Source: Bhargavaea massiliensis
GTDB taxonomy: Bacteria; Bacillota; Bacilli; Bacillales_A; Planococcaceae
Assembly: GCF_018390575.1 (NCBI RefSeq)
Contig: NZ_JAHBCJ010000002.1
Coordinates: forward strand, 206,811 to 270,810
DNA: 64,000 bases
Direction of reading: 5' to 3'
Translations under genes and position numbers: made by a program
Notes under the pieces: model-generated
What the model was told of the DNA's origin: nothing
The model's input: only the letters and a program-made list of their open reading frames with translations
Database searches by the model: none
Shown here: positions 9,810 through 20,587 of the stretch, piece after piece
Numbering within the stretch: the stretch's first letter is position 1
Layout of the letters: each line of letters begins with the position of its first letter

Positions 9810-10355
9810 ATGAACCTTCAAGATCTAACACAGGAACAGTTAAAAGAAGAAGCCCTGATCGACCTTGCCTTCGCTCTGTTGGAAGAGCGCCGCGAGCCGA
9901 TGGAGTTCCCTGCCCTTATGGCAGAACTCGGCCGGATGGTCGGTCTGTCGGAGGAAGAGACCAAGGAACGCCTCGTCCGCTTCTATACAGATATGAATAT
10001 TGACGGGCGTTTCCTTGCACTCGGTGACGGGCGCTGGGCGCTCCGTGAGTGGTACCCGGTCGACAAGATCGAGGAAGAGACTGCTCCTTCGGTCAAAACC
10101 CGGAAACGGAAAGCGAAAGCAAAAGCCGTAGAGGACGATGACGAAGAAATCATCGAGGACGACGAGGACGTCGACTTTGATGAGGACTTTGACGAGTTCG
10201 CCGAAGATGACGAAGAAGAAGACTTCGAAATTGAGGACGAGGAAGAAGAGGACGTCGACGAGCTCGATGATGACAAGGACGACGAAGAGCTCCTCGACGG
10301 CGAGATCGATCTTGCCGACGAAGATGAGGAAGAGGAAGAGGAAGAAGAAGTTTAA
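9810..10355 (+). CDS. rpoE: DNA-directed RNA polymerase delta subunit
   Basis: A 181-residue delta subunit found only in Gram-positive bacteria; it helps recycle RNA polymerase and reduces non-specific initiation. The first about 90 residues form the folded HARE-type domain (DLTQEQLKEEALIDLAFALL through LREWYPVDKIEE). A short basic linker (KTRKRKAKAKA) follows. The last about 70 residues are almost all Asp and Glu and are expected to be disordered. The start at 9810 is favoured over GTG at 9801 because AAAGGA at 9794-9799 is too close to the GTG. A TATAAT at 9765-9770 is a likely -10 box without a strong -35. Its 3' end abuts the pyrG promoter with no terminator, so the pyrG attenuator may end both transcripts. 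Confidence 0.95.
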   Translation: MNLQDLTQEQLKEEALIDLAFALLEERREPMEFPALMAELGRMVGLSEEETKERLVRFYTDMNIDGRFLALGDGRWALREWYPVDKIEEETAPSVKTRKRKAKAKAVEDDDEEIIEDDEDVDFDEDFDEFAEDDEEEDFEIEDEEEEDVDELDDDKDDEELLDGEIDLADEDEEEEEEEEV

Positions 10356-10357
10356 CC

Positions 10358-10386
10358 TTGACGTATCATGATCACCGGTTTATGAT
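10358..10386 (+). promoter_or_regulatory. pyrG sigma-A promoter
   Basis: TTGACG (10358-10363), a 17-bp spacer, then TATGAT (10381-10386). The predicted start is G at 10394, giving a transcript beginning GGGCTCC, as in the B. subtilis pyrG transcript that undergoes reiterative G addition when CTP is low. Confidence 0.9.
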
Positions 10387-10393
10387 TTAATTC

Positions 10394-12098
<1,705 letters not shown>

Positions 12099-12110
12099 AC
12101 AACGGACAAG

Positions 12111-12188
12111 CCAGGCCCCTGCTAAAAGCGGGGCCTGGTCAGACTGTAGACAAAGTGAGTGGATTACTCCTTTGTCTGCAGTTTTTTG
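12111..12188 (+). terminator. pyrG terminator region
   Basis: First a 9-bp stem (CCAGGCCCC 12111-12119 with GGGGCCTGG 12130-12138) without a T-run. Then CTGTAGACAAAG (12144-12155) pairs with CTTTGTCTGCAG (12170-12181) with one mismatch, followed by TTTTTTG. The second is the likely terminator. Confidence 0.85.
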
Positions 12189-12582
12189 TTTTCCGGAGAA
12201 TCCTCCGGATTTCCGCTGCGGGCCCTTGCTTACCAAAACTGAGTTTTGGTAGCAGGAAGAGCTTTGTTGGCCAACGCTTTTCCCGCAGGTGTCTCGGGGC
12301 CTCCGCTTCAATCCGATATGAGGCTTACTCTGCGATAGGGCTTTCCGAAAACTTAAATTCAAGACGCCATTTTGCAAATGTCACGGACATTGGGTGATAC
12401 TTGCAAAAAACTGGGCTGTCAAAAAACAGTTCACATGCTGATGCGCAATGCTTAGCGTTGCACACAACGACATGGGTTGTCTTCTGATGTCCGACTTCTA
12501 TCAGAAACACCATATGTTTACAGATAGAGGTATTCAACATATCAGTTTTGATTTATGATAGGTTACACAACAGTCATACATA
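12189..12582. other. non-coding gap with palindromes and a possible repeat-element remnant
   Basis: No gene is seen in this stretch. It holds a small hairpin TCCGGAG/CTCCGGA (12192-12209) and a palindrome TACCAAAACT-G-AGTTTTGGTA (12231-12251), whose core is AAAA-N5-TTTT. Around 12280-12310 it has CCCGCAGGTGTCTCGGGGCC and CTCCGCTTCAATCC. From memory, this last piece resembles a dispersed element common in Bacillaceae genomes; I could not verify this. Confidence 0.4.
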
Positions 12583-12583
12583 G

Positions 12584-12608
12584 AAAATGCCCTGTGCAAC
12601 AACAGGGC
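12584..12608 (-). terminator. terminator of the ywjG-like gene
   Basis: GCCCTG (12589-12594) pairs with CAGGGC (12603-12608). Read on the minus strand, the stem is followed by ATTTTCT. It lies just past the ywjG stop. Confidence 0.7.
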
Positions 12609-12615
12609 AAGGGGT

Positions 12616-13134
12616 TCAGCTGTATTCTGCCAATAAATCTTCGTAGTCCATCCGAACAGCTTCGTAGACGAAGAGGGCAGCCAATGCATGGGGGAACACG
12701 GTGCGCCCGCCATCATCCGATGGAAGCAGACCGCGCTTCACGCCAAGTGACACATAAGCAGATGCCAGTTCGGCGAGTTCATTGCCTTCCGCGTCTTCCG
12801 GCTCGTCTGCCACGGCTGCAAACGGAATGAACTGCTCGGACAGCCGGCGGGCAAGCTCCAGTGCTTCTTCGTCAGAAGCGCTGCGCGTAAGAATCCATAC
12901 CCGGTCAGTGCTGTCGATTTGTTCACCGTGATAACGTACGGCCCCTTTTAGCGGCTCTTGTCCTCGGATTGCGTTTGCGCTCACGGCACCTAGCTCTCCG
13001 AACGCGGCGATGAACACGCGTCCTTCGCCGGCTGTCGCCTGGGCAAGCAGGCGGGCCGTCATCCCGATCATTTCTTCTTCGCTCCCGGAGATGCGTTGGA
13101 GCAGCCCGGACATTTGTGTAGTCAGCATTTTCAT
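12616..13134 (-). CDS. ywjG: DUF2529 family protein (YwjG-like)
   Basis: A 172-residue protein in the place and orientation of B. subtilis ywjG, between pyrG and spo0F and opposite to both. Members of DUF2529 are thought to have a sugar-isomerase (SIS)-like fold, consistent with the stretch GEGRVFIAAFGELGAVSANA and the later DRVWILTRSASDEEALELAR. The biochemical role is unknown. The start ATG at 13134 follows GGAGGG, and a minus-strand promoter (13153-13181) and terminator (12584-12608) make it a single-gene unit. Confidence 0.8.
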   Translation of the reverse strand: MKMLTTQMSGLLQRISGSEEEMIGMTARLLAQATAGEGRVFIAAFGELGAVSANAIRGQEPLKGAVRYHGEQIDSTDRVWILTRSASDEEALELARRLSEQFIPFAAVADEPEDAEGNELAELASAYVSLGVKRGLLPSDDGGRTVFPHALAALFVYEAVRMDYEDLLAEYS

Positions 13135-13152
13135 TTGAATCCCTCCGGCTTC

Positions 13153-13181
13153 ATTATAAAGGAAGCTGCTGCAGCATCCAA
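13153..13181 (-). promoter_or_regulatory. ywjG promoter (sigma-A type)
   Basis: On the minus strand TTGGAT (complement at 13176-13181), 17-bp spacer, TATAAT (complement at 13153-13158). The -10 box is perfect and the -35 is weak. Confidence 0.55.
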
Positions 13182-13237
13182 AAGCTGTGCGGAGGAAAAG
13201 AAACTTTGCGGATGCAAAAGTATTCCGTAAATCCGAG

Positions 13238-13262
13238 AGGTAATGTTAGAATTATCTTGAAT
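13238..13262 (+). promoter_or_regulatory. possible sigma-H promoter of spo0F
   Basis: AGGTAAT at 13238-13244 and GAAT at 13259-13262 are spaced as in sigma-H promoters (AGGAWWW, 11-12 bp, RNNGAAT). B. subtilis spo0F has a sigma-H promoter, which makes this plausible. The match is imperfect at two positions. Confidence 0.4.
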
Positions 13263-13302
13263 AAAAGAGAATATAGAATATTATGAAAGCAGGGACTGTC
13301 CT

Positions 13303-13659
13303 ATGAAACGTATATTAATCGTTGATGACCAGAACGGCATCCGCCTTCTGCTGGAAGAAGTGTTCAAGCGTGACGGGTACGAAACGTCCGTCGCCAAAAA
13401 CGGATACGAAGCGATTGAACGGTTCAAAGACACGCCGCCGGACTGCGTGCTGCTTGATATGAAAATGCCTGGGATGGACGGTATTGAAGTACTGAGGGAT
13501 TTCAAATCACAAAGACCCGATATACCGGTTTTCATGATGACCGCATACGGGGAGCAGGAGCAGATTGATGCGGCAAAGGCGCTTGGCGCAGAGAAGTACT
13601 TTACCAAACCGTTTGATATTCACGAGCTTCGGAGCGAGATTGGCGGAATCCTCGCGTGA
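13303..13659 (+). CDS. spo0F: sporulation phosphorelay response regulator Spo0F
   Basis: A 118-residue single-domain receiver that carries phosphate from sporulation kinases to Spo0B. The acidic pocket is Asp8-Asp9 in LIVDDQNGI, the phospho-acceptor is Asp52 in LLDMKMPGMDG, and the conserved Lys is in YFTKPFD. There is no output domain, as expected for Spo0F. Strong similarity in this map position (between ywjG and fba) confirms identity. Its presence, with spoIIR, spoIID, spoIIQ and spoIIID, shows an endospore program. It has its own terminator. Confidence 0.95.
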   Translation: MKRILIVDDQNGIRLLLEEVFKRDGYETSVAKNGYEAIERFKDTPPDCVLLDMKMPGMDGIEVLRDFKSQRPDIPVFMMTAYGEQEQIDAAKALGAEKYFTKPFDIHELRSEIGGILA

Positions 13660-13665
13660 CCGGCG

Positions 13666-13691
13666 GGCAGTGGCGGACACTGCCTGTTTTT
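13666..13691 (+). terminator. spo0F terminator
   Basis: GGCAGTG (13666-13672) pairs with CACTGCC (13678-13684), 5-nt loop, followed by TGTTTTTG. Confidence 0.88.
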
Positions 13692-13699
13692 GTTATGAT
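13691..13699 (+). promoter_or_regulatory. possible fba promoter (extended -10)
   Basis: TGTTATGAT is a TGn-extended -10 box about 55 bp before the fba start, overlapping the T-run of the spo0F terminator. No good -35 is visible. Confidence 0.45.
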
Positions 13700-13753
13700 G
13701 AGAAGGTGTAAAAACGAAATACTGACTTCCCATTTTCGAAGGAGGAATCGAGT

Positions 13754-14611
13754 ATGGCACTTGTTTCCATGACGGACATGCTGAATAAAGCGAGAAAAGA
13801 AGGCTATGCGGTCGGCCAATTCAATATCAACAACCTTGAATTCACACAGGCAATCCTGCAGGCGGCCGAAGAAGAGAAATCCCCGGTCATCCTGGGCGTT
13901 TCTGAGGGCGCGGGCAGATACATGGGCGGCTTTAAAGCTGTTGTGCCGATGGTGAAAGGCCTGATGGAGTCTTATGGAACGACTGTTCCTGTTGCCATCC
14001 ATCTGGACCACGGATCTTCCTTTGAAAAATGTAAAGAAGCGGTGGACGCAGGCTTCACATCGGTGATGATCGATGCGTCTTCGAAGCCGCTTGAGGAAAA
14101 TATCAAAATCACGGCAGAAGTCGTCGAATACGCCCACAAACATGGCGCATCCGTTGAAGCGGAGCTTGGTGTCGTCGGCGGCCAGGAAGATGACGTCATC
14201 GCGGACGGCGTCATCTATGCGGATCCGAAAGAGTGCGAAGAGCTTGTGAAGCAGACGGATATCGACTGCCTCGCGCCTGCGCTCGGATCGGTACATGGCC
14301 CGTACAAAGGCGAACCGAATCTCGGGTTCAAGGAAATGGAAGAAATTTCAAAGCAGTCGGATCTACCGCTTGTCCTCCACGGTGGTACAGGCATTCCGAC
14401 TAAAGACATCCAGCGCGCCATCTCCCTCGGTACGGCTAAAATCAACGTCAACACCGAGAACCAGATTGCATCGACTAAAGTCATCCGTGAAATCCTGGAT
14501 AATGACAAGCAGGTCTATGACCCACGTAAATACCTCGGTCCTGCACGCGAAGCCATCAAGGAAACCGTCCAAGGCAAGATGCGTGAATTCGGCAGTTCCG
14601 GGAAAGCTTAA
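13754..14611 (+). CDS. fbaA: class II fructose-bisphosphate aldolase
   Basis: A 285-residue zinc-dependent aldolase of glycolysis and gluconeogenesis. Metal-binding and catalytic segments are [15 protein letters not shown] (Asp and His), [25 protein letters not shown] and [10 protein letters not shown]. The start has AGGAGGAATCGAGT before it. It is followed by tal and murA-2 in the same order as in B. subtilis. A weak hairpin (about 14629-14655) lies between fba and tal, so partial readthrough is likely. Confidence 0.96.
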   Translation: MALVSMTDMLNKARKEGYAVGQFNINNLEFTQAILQAAEEEKSPVILGVSEGAGRYMGGFKAVVPMVKGLMESYGTTVPVAIHLDHGSSFEKCKEAVDAGFTSVMIDASSKPLEENIKITAEVVEYAHKHGASVEAELGVVGGQEDDVIADGVIYADPKECEELVKQTDIDCLAPALGSVHGPYKGEPNLGFKEMEEISKQSDLPLVLHGGTGIPTKDIQRAISLGTAKINVNTENQIASTKVIREILDNDKQVYDPRKYLGPAREAIKETVQGKMREFGSSGKA

Positions 14612-14693
14612 AAACAGGGGAGAAAACAGGAGAGGTGCGGGGCATCATCTCCTTCTTTCCATTCATCAGTGAAACTCCAGGGAGGAACCAAAC

Positions 14694-15341
14694 ATGAAAT
14701 TCTTCATCGATACAGCCAACTTTGACGAAATCAAGGAAGCCCATGCATGGGGCATTTTATCCGGCGTGACGACAAACCCGTCGCTCGTCGCCAAAGAAAA
14801 CGTGCCATTCCATGACCGCCTGAAAGAGATTGCGGAATTGGTTCCGGGCTCGGTCAGCGCGGAAGTGATCGCGACAGAAGCAGAAGAGATGGTCCGTGAA
14901 GGTCGCGAACTTGCGGCAATCGCACCGAATATCACAGTCAAGCTTCCGATGACGCCGGAAGGACTCAAGGCGTGCTCCACGTTTGCCAAAGAGGGCATCA
15001 AGACGAACGTCACCCTCATCTTCAGCGCCAACCAGGCGCTTCTCGCGGCTCGCGCGGGCGCAACATACGTCTCGCCGTTCCTCGGCCGCCTGGATGACAT
15101 CGGCCACAATGGGATGGATCTCATTGCAACCATTTCCGAAATTTTTATCCAGCACGGCATCGAAACGGAAATCATCGCGGCATCAATCCGCCACCCGCAG
15201 CATATCACGGACGCTGCGCTAAACGGTGCACACATCGCGACTACTCCGCTGAAAGTACTAAAGCAGATGTTTAACCACCCGCTGACGGACAAGGGCCTTG
15301 AAGCGTTTCTCGCGGACTGGAACAAGCGGACTGCCGAGTGA
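14694..15341 (+). CDS. tal: transaldolase (small TalC/YwjH type)
   Basis: A 215-residue class I aldolase of the short transaldolase/fructose-6-phosphate aldolase family, placing it in the non-oxidative pentose phosphate pathway. The Schiff-base Lys is Lys83 in NITVKLPMT. Other family marks are [12 protein letters not shown] at the start and [20 protein letters not shown]-like ribosome site precedes the ATG. The murA start lies 30 bp past the stop, so the two are probably cotranscribed. Whether it acts mainly as transaldolase or fructose-6-phosphate aldolase cannot be told by eye. Confidence 0.93.
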   Translation: MKFFIDTANFDEIKEAHAWGILSGVTTNPSLVAKENVPFHDRLKEIAELVPGSVSAEVIATEAEEMVREGRELAAIAPNITVKLPMTPEGLKACSTFAKEGIKTNVTLIFSANQALLAARAGATYVSPFLGRLDDIGHNGMDLIATISEIFIQHGIETEIIAASIRHPQHITDAALNGAHIATTPLKVLKQMFNHPLTDKGLEAFLADWNKRTAE

Positions 15342-15370
15342 CGGAACTTTTTCGGAACGAGGGAAATGAT

Positions 15371-16666
15371 ATGGACGTTTACAAAATCAACGGCGGACGG
15401 GATCTGACAGGCACCATTAAGGTGAGTGGCGCCAAAAATAGCGCAGTCGCCCTTATCCCTGCCTCCATCCTGGCCGGCTCGGAAGTCTCGATCGAAGGCC
15501 TGCCCGAAATCGCTGACGTGTTTACACTAAAAGCACTGCTCGAGGAAATCGGCGGGGCGGTCACGTTCCGGGACGGGACGATGACGATAGACCCTTCGGA
15601 AATGATCGCCATGCCGCTCCCGAACGGCAATGTCAAGAAATTGCGCGCTTCCTACTATCTGATGGGAGCGATGCTCGGCCGTTTCGGCAAAGCAGTGATC
15701 GGCCTTCCGGGTGGCTGCCACCTGGGACCGCGTCCGATTGACCAGCATATCAAGGGATTCGAAGCACTCGGCGCGAAAGTGACGAATGAACACGGCTCGA
15801 TTTACCTGCGTGCCGAAAAGCTGCGGGGTGCGAAAATCTACCTGGATGTGGCAAGCGTCGGCGCTACAATCAACATCATGCTTGCGGCTGTTCTCGCCGA
15901 AGGCCGTACGATTATTGAAAACGCCGCGAAAGAACCGGAGATCATTGATGTCGCCACACTGTTGTCGAACATGGGAGCGAAAATCAAAGGTGCCGGGACA
16001 AACATCATCCGGATCGAGGGTGTGGAATCGTTGTCAGGAACCACCCATACGATCATTCCCGATCGGATTGAAGCGGGCACTTTTATGATCATGGCCTCCG
16101 CGGTGGGGGCCGGTGTCACGGTTGATAACGTCATCCCGTTCCACGTTGAGGCCCTGACGGCAAAACTTCGCGAAATGGGCGTTGATGTCATCGAAGAAGA
16201 GGAGCGGATCATCATTCCGAAACCGGCACGTCCTCTAAAGGCGGTCGATGTGAAGACGCTCGTGTATCCGGGATTTGCGACCGATCTCCAGCAGCCGATG
16301 TCTGTCCTTCTCACGCAAGCTGAGGGAACTTCGGTTGTAACCGATACCGTTTATTCCGCGCGCTTTAAACATATCGATGAATTGCGTCGCATGAATGCGT
16401 CCGCCCGTGTCGAAGGAAGCTCGGCGATCATCGCGGGCCCGGTGCACCTTCAGGGGGCATCCGTAAGGGCGACCGATCTAAGAGCGGGGGCAGCGCTCGT
16501 GCTTGCCGGACTGATTGCAGAAGGCGAGACGGAAGTGCAGGCGATCCACCATATCGAACGCGGGTACTCCAACCTGATCGGCAAACTGGGCGGACTCGGT
16601 GCGGACATTCGCAAGGTTCGTCTGCCGGAGGGTGCCACATCCGTGAAAGATAGCGGTAATCACTGA
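15371..16666 (+). CDS. murAB: UDP-N-acetylglucosamine 1-carboxyvinyltransferase, MurZ/MurAB type
   Basis: A 431-residue enzyme that adds enolpyruvate to UDP-GlcNAc, the first committed step of peptidoglycan synthesis in the cytoplasm. The catalytic Cys is Cys116 in [12 protein letters not shown], so fosfomycin would be expected to act on it. It starts at ATG 15371 after GAGGGA. An in-frame GTG at 15338 overlaps the tal stop and lacks a site. It is one of two murA genes in this window (the other at 37765), as usual for low-GC Gram-positives; this one has the tal-murAB-glpX-rho context of B. subtilis murAB. Confidence 0.94.
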   Translation: MDVYKINGGRDLTGTIKVSGAKNSAVALIPASILAGSEVSIEGLPEIADVFTLKALLEEIGGAVTFRDGTMTIDPSEMIAMPLPNGNVKKLRASYYLMGAMLGRFGKAVIGLPGGCHLGPRPIDQHIKGFEALGAKVTNEHGSIYLRAEKLRGAKIYLDVASVGATINIMLAAVLAEGRTIIENAAKEPEIIDVATLLSNMGAKIKGAGTNIIRIEGVESLSGTTHTIIPDRIEAGTFMIMASAVGAGVTVDNVIPFHVEALTAKLREMGVDVIEEEERIIIPKPARPLKAVDVKTLVYPGFATDLQQPMSVLLTQAEGTSVVTDTVYSARFKHIDELRRMNASARVEGSSAIIAGPVHLQGASVRATDLRAGAALVLAGLIAEGETEVQAIHHIERGYSNLIGKLGGLGADIRKVRLPEGATSVKDSGNH

Positions 16667-16695
16667 CCTGATCATTTTAAACGAAACAGCGGCCG

Positions 16696-16739
16696 CGGCA
16701 GGTTTCCTGCCGGTCGGACCGCAAAATTGATTTTGCTTT
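16696..16739 (+). terminator. paired hairpins after murAB, weak terminator
   Basis: CGGCAGG/CCTGCCG (16696-16712) is followed by GCAAAAT/ATTTTGC (16721-16736) and TTTCCCC. The T-run is short, so termination may be partial. Confidence 0.45.
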
Positions 16740-16770
16740 CCCCGCCAGACGGGGAGAAAGGAAGTGCACG

Positions 16771-17736
16771 ATGGAACGCAGCTTATCGATGGAACTGGTC
16801 CGTGTCACTGAGGCGGCCGCACTCAACTCTGCCCGCTGGATGGGACGGGGACTGAAGAACGAGGCGGACGACGCAGCGACAAGTGCGATGCGCACCGTTT
16901 TTGATACCATCCCGATGCAGGGTGTGGTTGTGATCGGCGAAGGCGAAATGGACGAAGCACCGATGCTCTACATAGGAGAAGAACTCGGCACCGGCACAGG
17001 TCCTGCGGTCGATGTCGCGGTCGACCCACTTGAAGGAACGAATATCGTTGCGTCCGGCGGCTGGAATGCGCTGGCAGTCCTTGCCGTTGCTGACCGCGGG
17101 AACCTTCTCCACGCGCCGGACATGTACATGGAAAAAATCGCAGTCGGGCCCGAGGCTGTCGGCCGGGTCGATATCGATGCCCCGATTATCGACAACCTCC
17201 GGGCTGTCGCAAAGGCAAAAAACAAAGACATCGAGGATGTTGTTGCGACGGTTCTGCACCGTGAGCGCCACGCGAAAATCATCCGGGAAATTCGTGATGC
17301 CGGCGCGCGCATCAAACTGATCAATGACGGCGATGTCGCCGGCGCGATTAACACAGCGTTCGACGACACAGGGGTGGACATCCTGTTCGGTTCCGGCGGT
17401 GCGCCGGAAGGAGTCATCTCCGCGGTCGGCCTGAAATGCCTCGGCGGAGAGATTCAGGGCCGCCTCGTTCCGTCCAATGAAGCGGAAATCGAGCGCTGCA
17501 ATAAGATGGGCATCGAAATCGATAAAGTGCTCCGGATGGAAGACCTCGTCAAAGGTGACGACGCCATCTTTGCTGCAACCGGCGTAACGGACGGCGAGCT
17601 TCTGAAAGGTGTCCAGTTCAAAGGCGCCTATGGTTCGACACACTCCCTTGTCATGCGTGCCAAGTCAGGCACGGTGCGCTTTGTCGAGGGGCGGCACAGC
17701 CTTCAGAAAAAACCGCACTACGTTATGGAATACTGA
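16771..17736 (+). CDS. glpX: class II fructose-1,6-bisphosphatase
   Basis: A 321-residue GlpX-type phosphatase that hydrolyses fructose 1,6-bisphosphate in gluconeogenesis. Metal and substrate motifs are [25 protein letters not shown] and [12 protein letters not shown]. The protein starts [19 protein letters not shown] after GGGGAGAAAGG. Its place between murAB and rho is that of ywjI in B. subtilis. A GC-rich hairpin follows. Confidence 0.94.
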   Translation: MERSLSMELVRVTEAAALNSARWMGRGLKNEADDAATSAMRTVFDTIPMQGVVVIGEGEMDEAPMLYIGEELGTGTGPAVDVAVDPLEGTNIVASGGWNALAVLAVADRGNLLHAPDMYMEKIAVGPEAVGRVDIDAPIIDNLRAVAKAKNKDIEDVVATVLHRERHAKIIREIRDAGARIKLINDGDVAGAINTAFDDTGVDILFGSGGAPEGVISAVGLKCLGGEIQGRLVPSNEAEIERCNKMGIEIDKVLRMEDLVKGDDAIFAATGVTDGELLKGVQFKGAYGSTHSLVMRAKSGTVRFVEGRHSLQKKPHYVMEY

Positions 17737-17744
17737 TCAATCTG

Positions 17745-17777
17745 TGCCCGGCGGAAACGCCGGGCATCTCCTTCTTC
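17745..17777 (+). terminator. glpX terminator (pyrimidine-rich tail)
   Basis: TGCCCGGCG (17745-17753) pairs perfectly with CGCCGGGCA (17758-17766) over a GAAA loop. It is followed by TCTCCTTCTTC rather than a pure T-run. Confidence 0.65.
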
Positions 17778-17841
17778 ATCACTTCGCAACGCCTGCGGGC
17801 GGCTGCCATCCCCCAACTGAACGAAAAGAGGTGACCGCCCA

Positions 17842-19128
17842 ATGGCGGAAGAGCTCACACTGGCTGGCATGCAGGAAAAGACCCTCAAGGAACTTTACGG
17901 GCTAGCCCGTAAATTGAACATCTCCTACTACAGCAAACTGACGAAAAAAGAACTTATTTTTGCAATACTGAAGTCCCGTGCCGAGCAGGAAGGCTACTTT
18001 TTCATGGAAGGCGTACTTGAAATCATACCGACAGAAGGCTATGGTTTCCTCCGTCCGATCAACTATTCGCCAAGCATGGAAGATATCTATATTTCAGCAT
18101 CCCAAATCCGACGGTTTGACCTGAGAAACGGTGATCGGGTGAGCGGAAAAGTCCGTCCCCCTAAGGAAAATGAGCGCTATTACGGCCTCCTGCAGGTCGG
18201 GGCGGTCAACGGCGAAGACCCGGAAGTCGCGAAAGAGCGCGTCCACTTCCCGGCACTGACTCCGCTTTATCCGGAAAGGCAGATCAAACTCGAGACGGCG
18301 CCTGACAAGCTGTCCACCCGGATCATGGACATTGTCTCCCCGGTCGGCTTCGGCCAGCGCGGCCTCATCGTCGCGCAACCGAAAGCGGGGAAGACCCAGC
18401 TGTTGAAAGAGATCGCCAATTCCATTACGGAAAACCATCCCGAGGCAGAGCTGATCGTCCTTCTTGTGGACGAACGCCCGGAAGAAGTCACCGACATTGA
18501 ACGCTCTGTCGATGCGGATGTCGTCAGCTCGACGTTCGATGAGCTGCCCGACCACCACGTGCGTGTGGCTGAACTCGTGCTTGAACGGGCGATGCGCCTT
18601 GTCGAGCACAAGCGGGACGTCATCATCCTGATGGACTCGATCACACGGCTTGCCCGTGCCTATAACCTCGTCATCCCGCCAAGCGGCAGGACACTGTCCG
18701 GAGGGATCGACCCGGCCGCGCTCCACAGGCCAAAGCGGTTTTTCGGCGCCGCGCGCAATCTTGAAGAAGGCGGCAGCCTGACTATCCTTGCGACAGCGCT
18801 TGTTGAGACGGGATCCCGTATGGATGATGTCATCTATGAGGAGTTCAAGGGGACCGGCAACATGGAACTGCACTTGGACCGCCATCTTGCCGAACGTCGC
18901 ATCTTCCCGGCATTGGACATCCGCCGCTCCGGCACCAGGAAAGAGGAACTTCTCCTGCCGAAACAGCGGCTGGACAAGCTGTGGGCGATCCGCCGCACAT
19001 TCTCCGACACGCCCGATTTTGCCGAACGCTTCCTGAAAAAACTCCGCAGCACGAAAAGCAACGAAGAATTCTTTGAACTCCTGAACAGGGAAATGAAAGA
19101 AAAGCGGGGCGGCAAGGGACTGCTTTGA
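17842..19128 (+). CDS. rho: transcription termination factor Rho
   Basis: A 428-residue hexameric RNA helicase that ends transcription at Rho-dependent sites. The N-terminal Rho domain is [19 protein letters not shown]. An RNA-binding cold-shock-like domain has EGYGFLRP. The ATPase has Walker A in [16 protein letters not shown], Walker B in [16 protein letters not shown] and the Q/R-loop [17 protein letters not shown] lies upstream of the start. The length is close to B. subtilis Rho, with no inserted domain. The 21-bp array B begins about 35 bp after the stop and no intrinsic terminator with a T-run is seen. Confidence 0.97.
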   Translation: MAEELTLAGMQEKTLKELYGLARKLNISYYSKLTKKELIFAILKSRAEQEGYFFMEGVLEIIPTEGYGFLRPINYSPSMEDIYISASQIRRFDLRNGDRVSGKVRPPKENERYYGLLQVGAVNGEDPEVAKERVHFPALTPLYPERQIKLETAPDKLSTRIMDIVSPVGFGQRGLIVAQPKAGKTQLLKEIANSITENHPEAELIVLLVDERPEEVTDIERSVDADVVSSTFDELPDHHVRVAELVLERAMRLVEHKRDVIILMDSITRLARAYNLVIPPSGRTLSGGIDPAALHRPKRFFGAARNLEEGGSLTILATALVETGSRMDDVIYEEFKGTGNMELHLDRHLAERRIFPALDIRRSGTRKEELLLPKQRLDKLWAIRRTFSDTPDFAERFLKKLRSTKSNEEFFELLNREMKEKRGGKGLL

Positions 19129-19163
19129 TGACCGGTTATCAATGCGCATGCGGCCGCAGGAAG

Positions 19164-19226
19164 ATGAACCGTTGCGGTATTGAGGTGAGACGGTAACATG
19201 TTCCAGTGAGACGTTAACATCCTGTC
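19164..19226 (+). repeat. 21-bp phased array B (GTGAGACGTTAACAT type), two to three units
   Basis: GTGAGACGGTAACAT at 19185 and GTGAGACGTTAACAT at 19206 are exactly 21 bp apart. A diverged copy (ATGAACCGTTGCGGT) sits one step earlier at 19164. It follows the rho stop and precedes the rpmE promoter. Confidence 0.7.
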
Positions 19227-19267
19227 ACAACTGCCAAAACGTCCGGGCGAAAGCCCGAATTTATCAG

Positions 19268-19296
19268 TTGCATTGCTCCGATTCCGATGCTATACT
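19268..19296 (+). promoter_or_regulatory. rpmE promoter (sigma-A type)
   Basis: TTGCAT (19268-19273), 17-bp spacer, TATACT (19291-19296). The predicted transcript begins near 19303, leaving a leader of about 115 nt before rpmE. Confidence 0.7.
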
Positions 19297-19302
19297 GTGT
19301 GA

Positions 19303-19417
19303 TGTAAGTTTGTGACTATCTGACAGCATATACGGCTCGCCTGTATGGTCGTGTAAGGCTGCAGTACGATAATTTAACTCTGTTCCAGATGGTTCAGGGC
19401 GAGAGGAGAAGAATTTC
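19303..19417 (+). promoter_or_regulatory. rpmE 5' leader, possible ribosomal-protein L31 leader
   Basis: The leader is long for a small ribosomal-protein gene and contains a stem-loop around CATATAC...GTATGG (19327-19350) and the ribosome site GAGAGGAGAAG. L31 leaders that bind L31 have been described in Firmicutes. I could not test this sequence against that model, so the call rests on length, position and the stem. Confidence 0.35.
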
Positions 19418-19633
19418 ATGAAAACAGCCATTCATCCGGAATACAAAACAGCGAAAGTGACTTGCTCTTGCGGCAACACCTTCGAAACTGGTTCCGTAAA
19501 AGAAGACATCAAAGTTGAAGTCTGCTCCGAGTGCCACCCATTCTACACGGGTCGCCAGAAGTTCGCTGCAGCCGACGGCCGTATCGACCGCTTCAACAAA
19601 AAATATGGCCTCAAAGAAGAAGGCCAGGAGTAA
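19418..19633 (+). CDS. rpmE: 50S ribosomal protein L31, zinc-binding form
   Basis: A 71-residue L31 with the four zinc-ligand cysteines of the C+ type: Cys16 and Cys18 in VTCSCGN, Cys36 and Cys39 in [11 protein letters not shown]. Zinc-replete cells use this form; zinc starvation typically switches to a C-minus paralogue, not seen in this window. A strong ribosome site, own promoter and own terminator make it monocistronic. Confidence 0.97.
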   Translation: MKTAIHPEYKTAKVTCSCGNTFETGSVKEDIKVEVCSECHPFYTGRQKFAAADGRIDRFNKKYGLKEEGQE

Positions 19634-19645
19634 TACCTGCATAAA

Positions 19646-19679
19646 GCCCGTCCGCCGCGTCAACGGCGGGCGGGTTTTT
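19646..19679 (+). terminator. rpmE terminator
   Basis: CCCGTCCGCCG (19646-19656) pairs with CGGCGGGCGGG (19663-19673), 11 bp with one G-U, followed by TTTTT. Confidence 0.93.
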
Positions 19680-19828
19680 GCGTGTCTGAATGGCGGTCAG
19701 CATTGACATGCTATAACACATCCGCCGCCAAAAATAAAGACAGGAAATCCTTCAGGAAATCCGTTAAGATGAGAATCTGGAATGCCAGGATCGGGGGATT
19801 GCCCCTGAGTTTGAAAGGGGAAAACCGG

Positions 19829-20440
19829 ATGTTCGTATCAATGCAGGGAGGCTGGGCCGAAGTGATCAGCGGCAGCATGTTCTCGGGAAAATCCGAGGAA
19901 CTGATTCGCCGTGTCCGCCGGGCCCAGTTTGCCAAACAATCGATCGCGGTATTTAAGCCGGCCATTGATGACCGTTACAGCGAGACGGCGGTCGTCAGCC
20001 ATAACGGGAATGAGATTGTCGCACTCCCGGTTGCCAAAGCAGCTGACATCTGGCGCCATATCGATGACACCGTAGATGTGGTCGGAATTGATGAGGCCCA
20101 ATTTTTCGATGAAGGAATCGTCGACACGGTCGCGGAACTCGCGAACCACGGCTACCGGGTCATCATCGCAGGACTCGACCAGGATTTTCGAGGAAAGCCG
20201 TTCGGTCCGATGCCGGAGCTTATGGCCACAGCCGAGCTGGTCACGAAGCTGCAGGCAGTCTGTGCGGTCTGCGGATCACCGGCCAGCCGGACACAACGGC
20301 TGATCGACGGGAAGCCGGCACATTACGATGATCCGGTTATCCTTGTCGGGGCAGATGAAGCATACGAGCCACGGTGCCGCCTTCACCATGAAGTGCCGAA
20401 TGGAGTGTCCGTAAAAAGCCGCTCCGACGCAGAAAACTAA
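19829..20440 (+). CDS. tdk: thymidine kinase
   Basis: A 203-residue type II thymidine kinase of the dTMP salvage pathway. The P-loop is [15 protein letters not shown]. The second nucleotide motif is [13 protein letters not shown], and the lasso/zinc region has CAVCG near residue 146 and a later Cys in PRCRLHHE. The start ATG 19829 follows AAAGGGG at 19814-19820. A TGCTATAAC extended -10 box at 19709-19717 could drive it with a leader of about 110 nt. A strong terminator follows. Confidence 0.95.
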   Translation: MFVSMQGGWAEVISGSMFSGKSEELIRRVRRAQFAKQSIAVFKPAIDDRYSETAVVSHNGNEIVALPVAKAADIWRHIDDTVDVVGIDEAQFFDEGIVDTVAELANHGYRVIIAGLDQDFRGKPFGPMPELMATAELVTKLQAVCAVCGSPASRTQRLIDGKPAHYDDPVILVGADEAYEPRCRLHHEVPNGVSVKSRSDAEN

Positions 20441-20461
20441 AACGCACATGTTAGACCGATA

Positions 20462-20491
20462 CACCCGGCCGATGACGGCCGGGTGCTTTTT
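20462..20491 (+). terminator. tdk terminator
   Basis: CACCCGGCC (20462-20470) pairs perfectly with GGCCGGGTG (20477-20485), followed by CTTTTT. Confidence 0.93.
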
Positions 20492-20501
20492 AGGTTATAA
20501 T
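20472..20501 (+). promoter_or_regulatory. probable prfA promoter
   Basis: ATGACG (20472-20477), 18-bp spacer, TATAAT (20496-20501). The -35 lies inside the tdk terminator hairpin, so the two elements overlap. Confidence 0.5.
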
Positions 20502-20587
20502 GATGGGATGAATGAACCGAAAACTTGCCAAGGGGACCGCTGAGGCCCCTGCAAATAATTTGATGTTGCGGGAGGATGGATTCCCTT

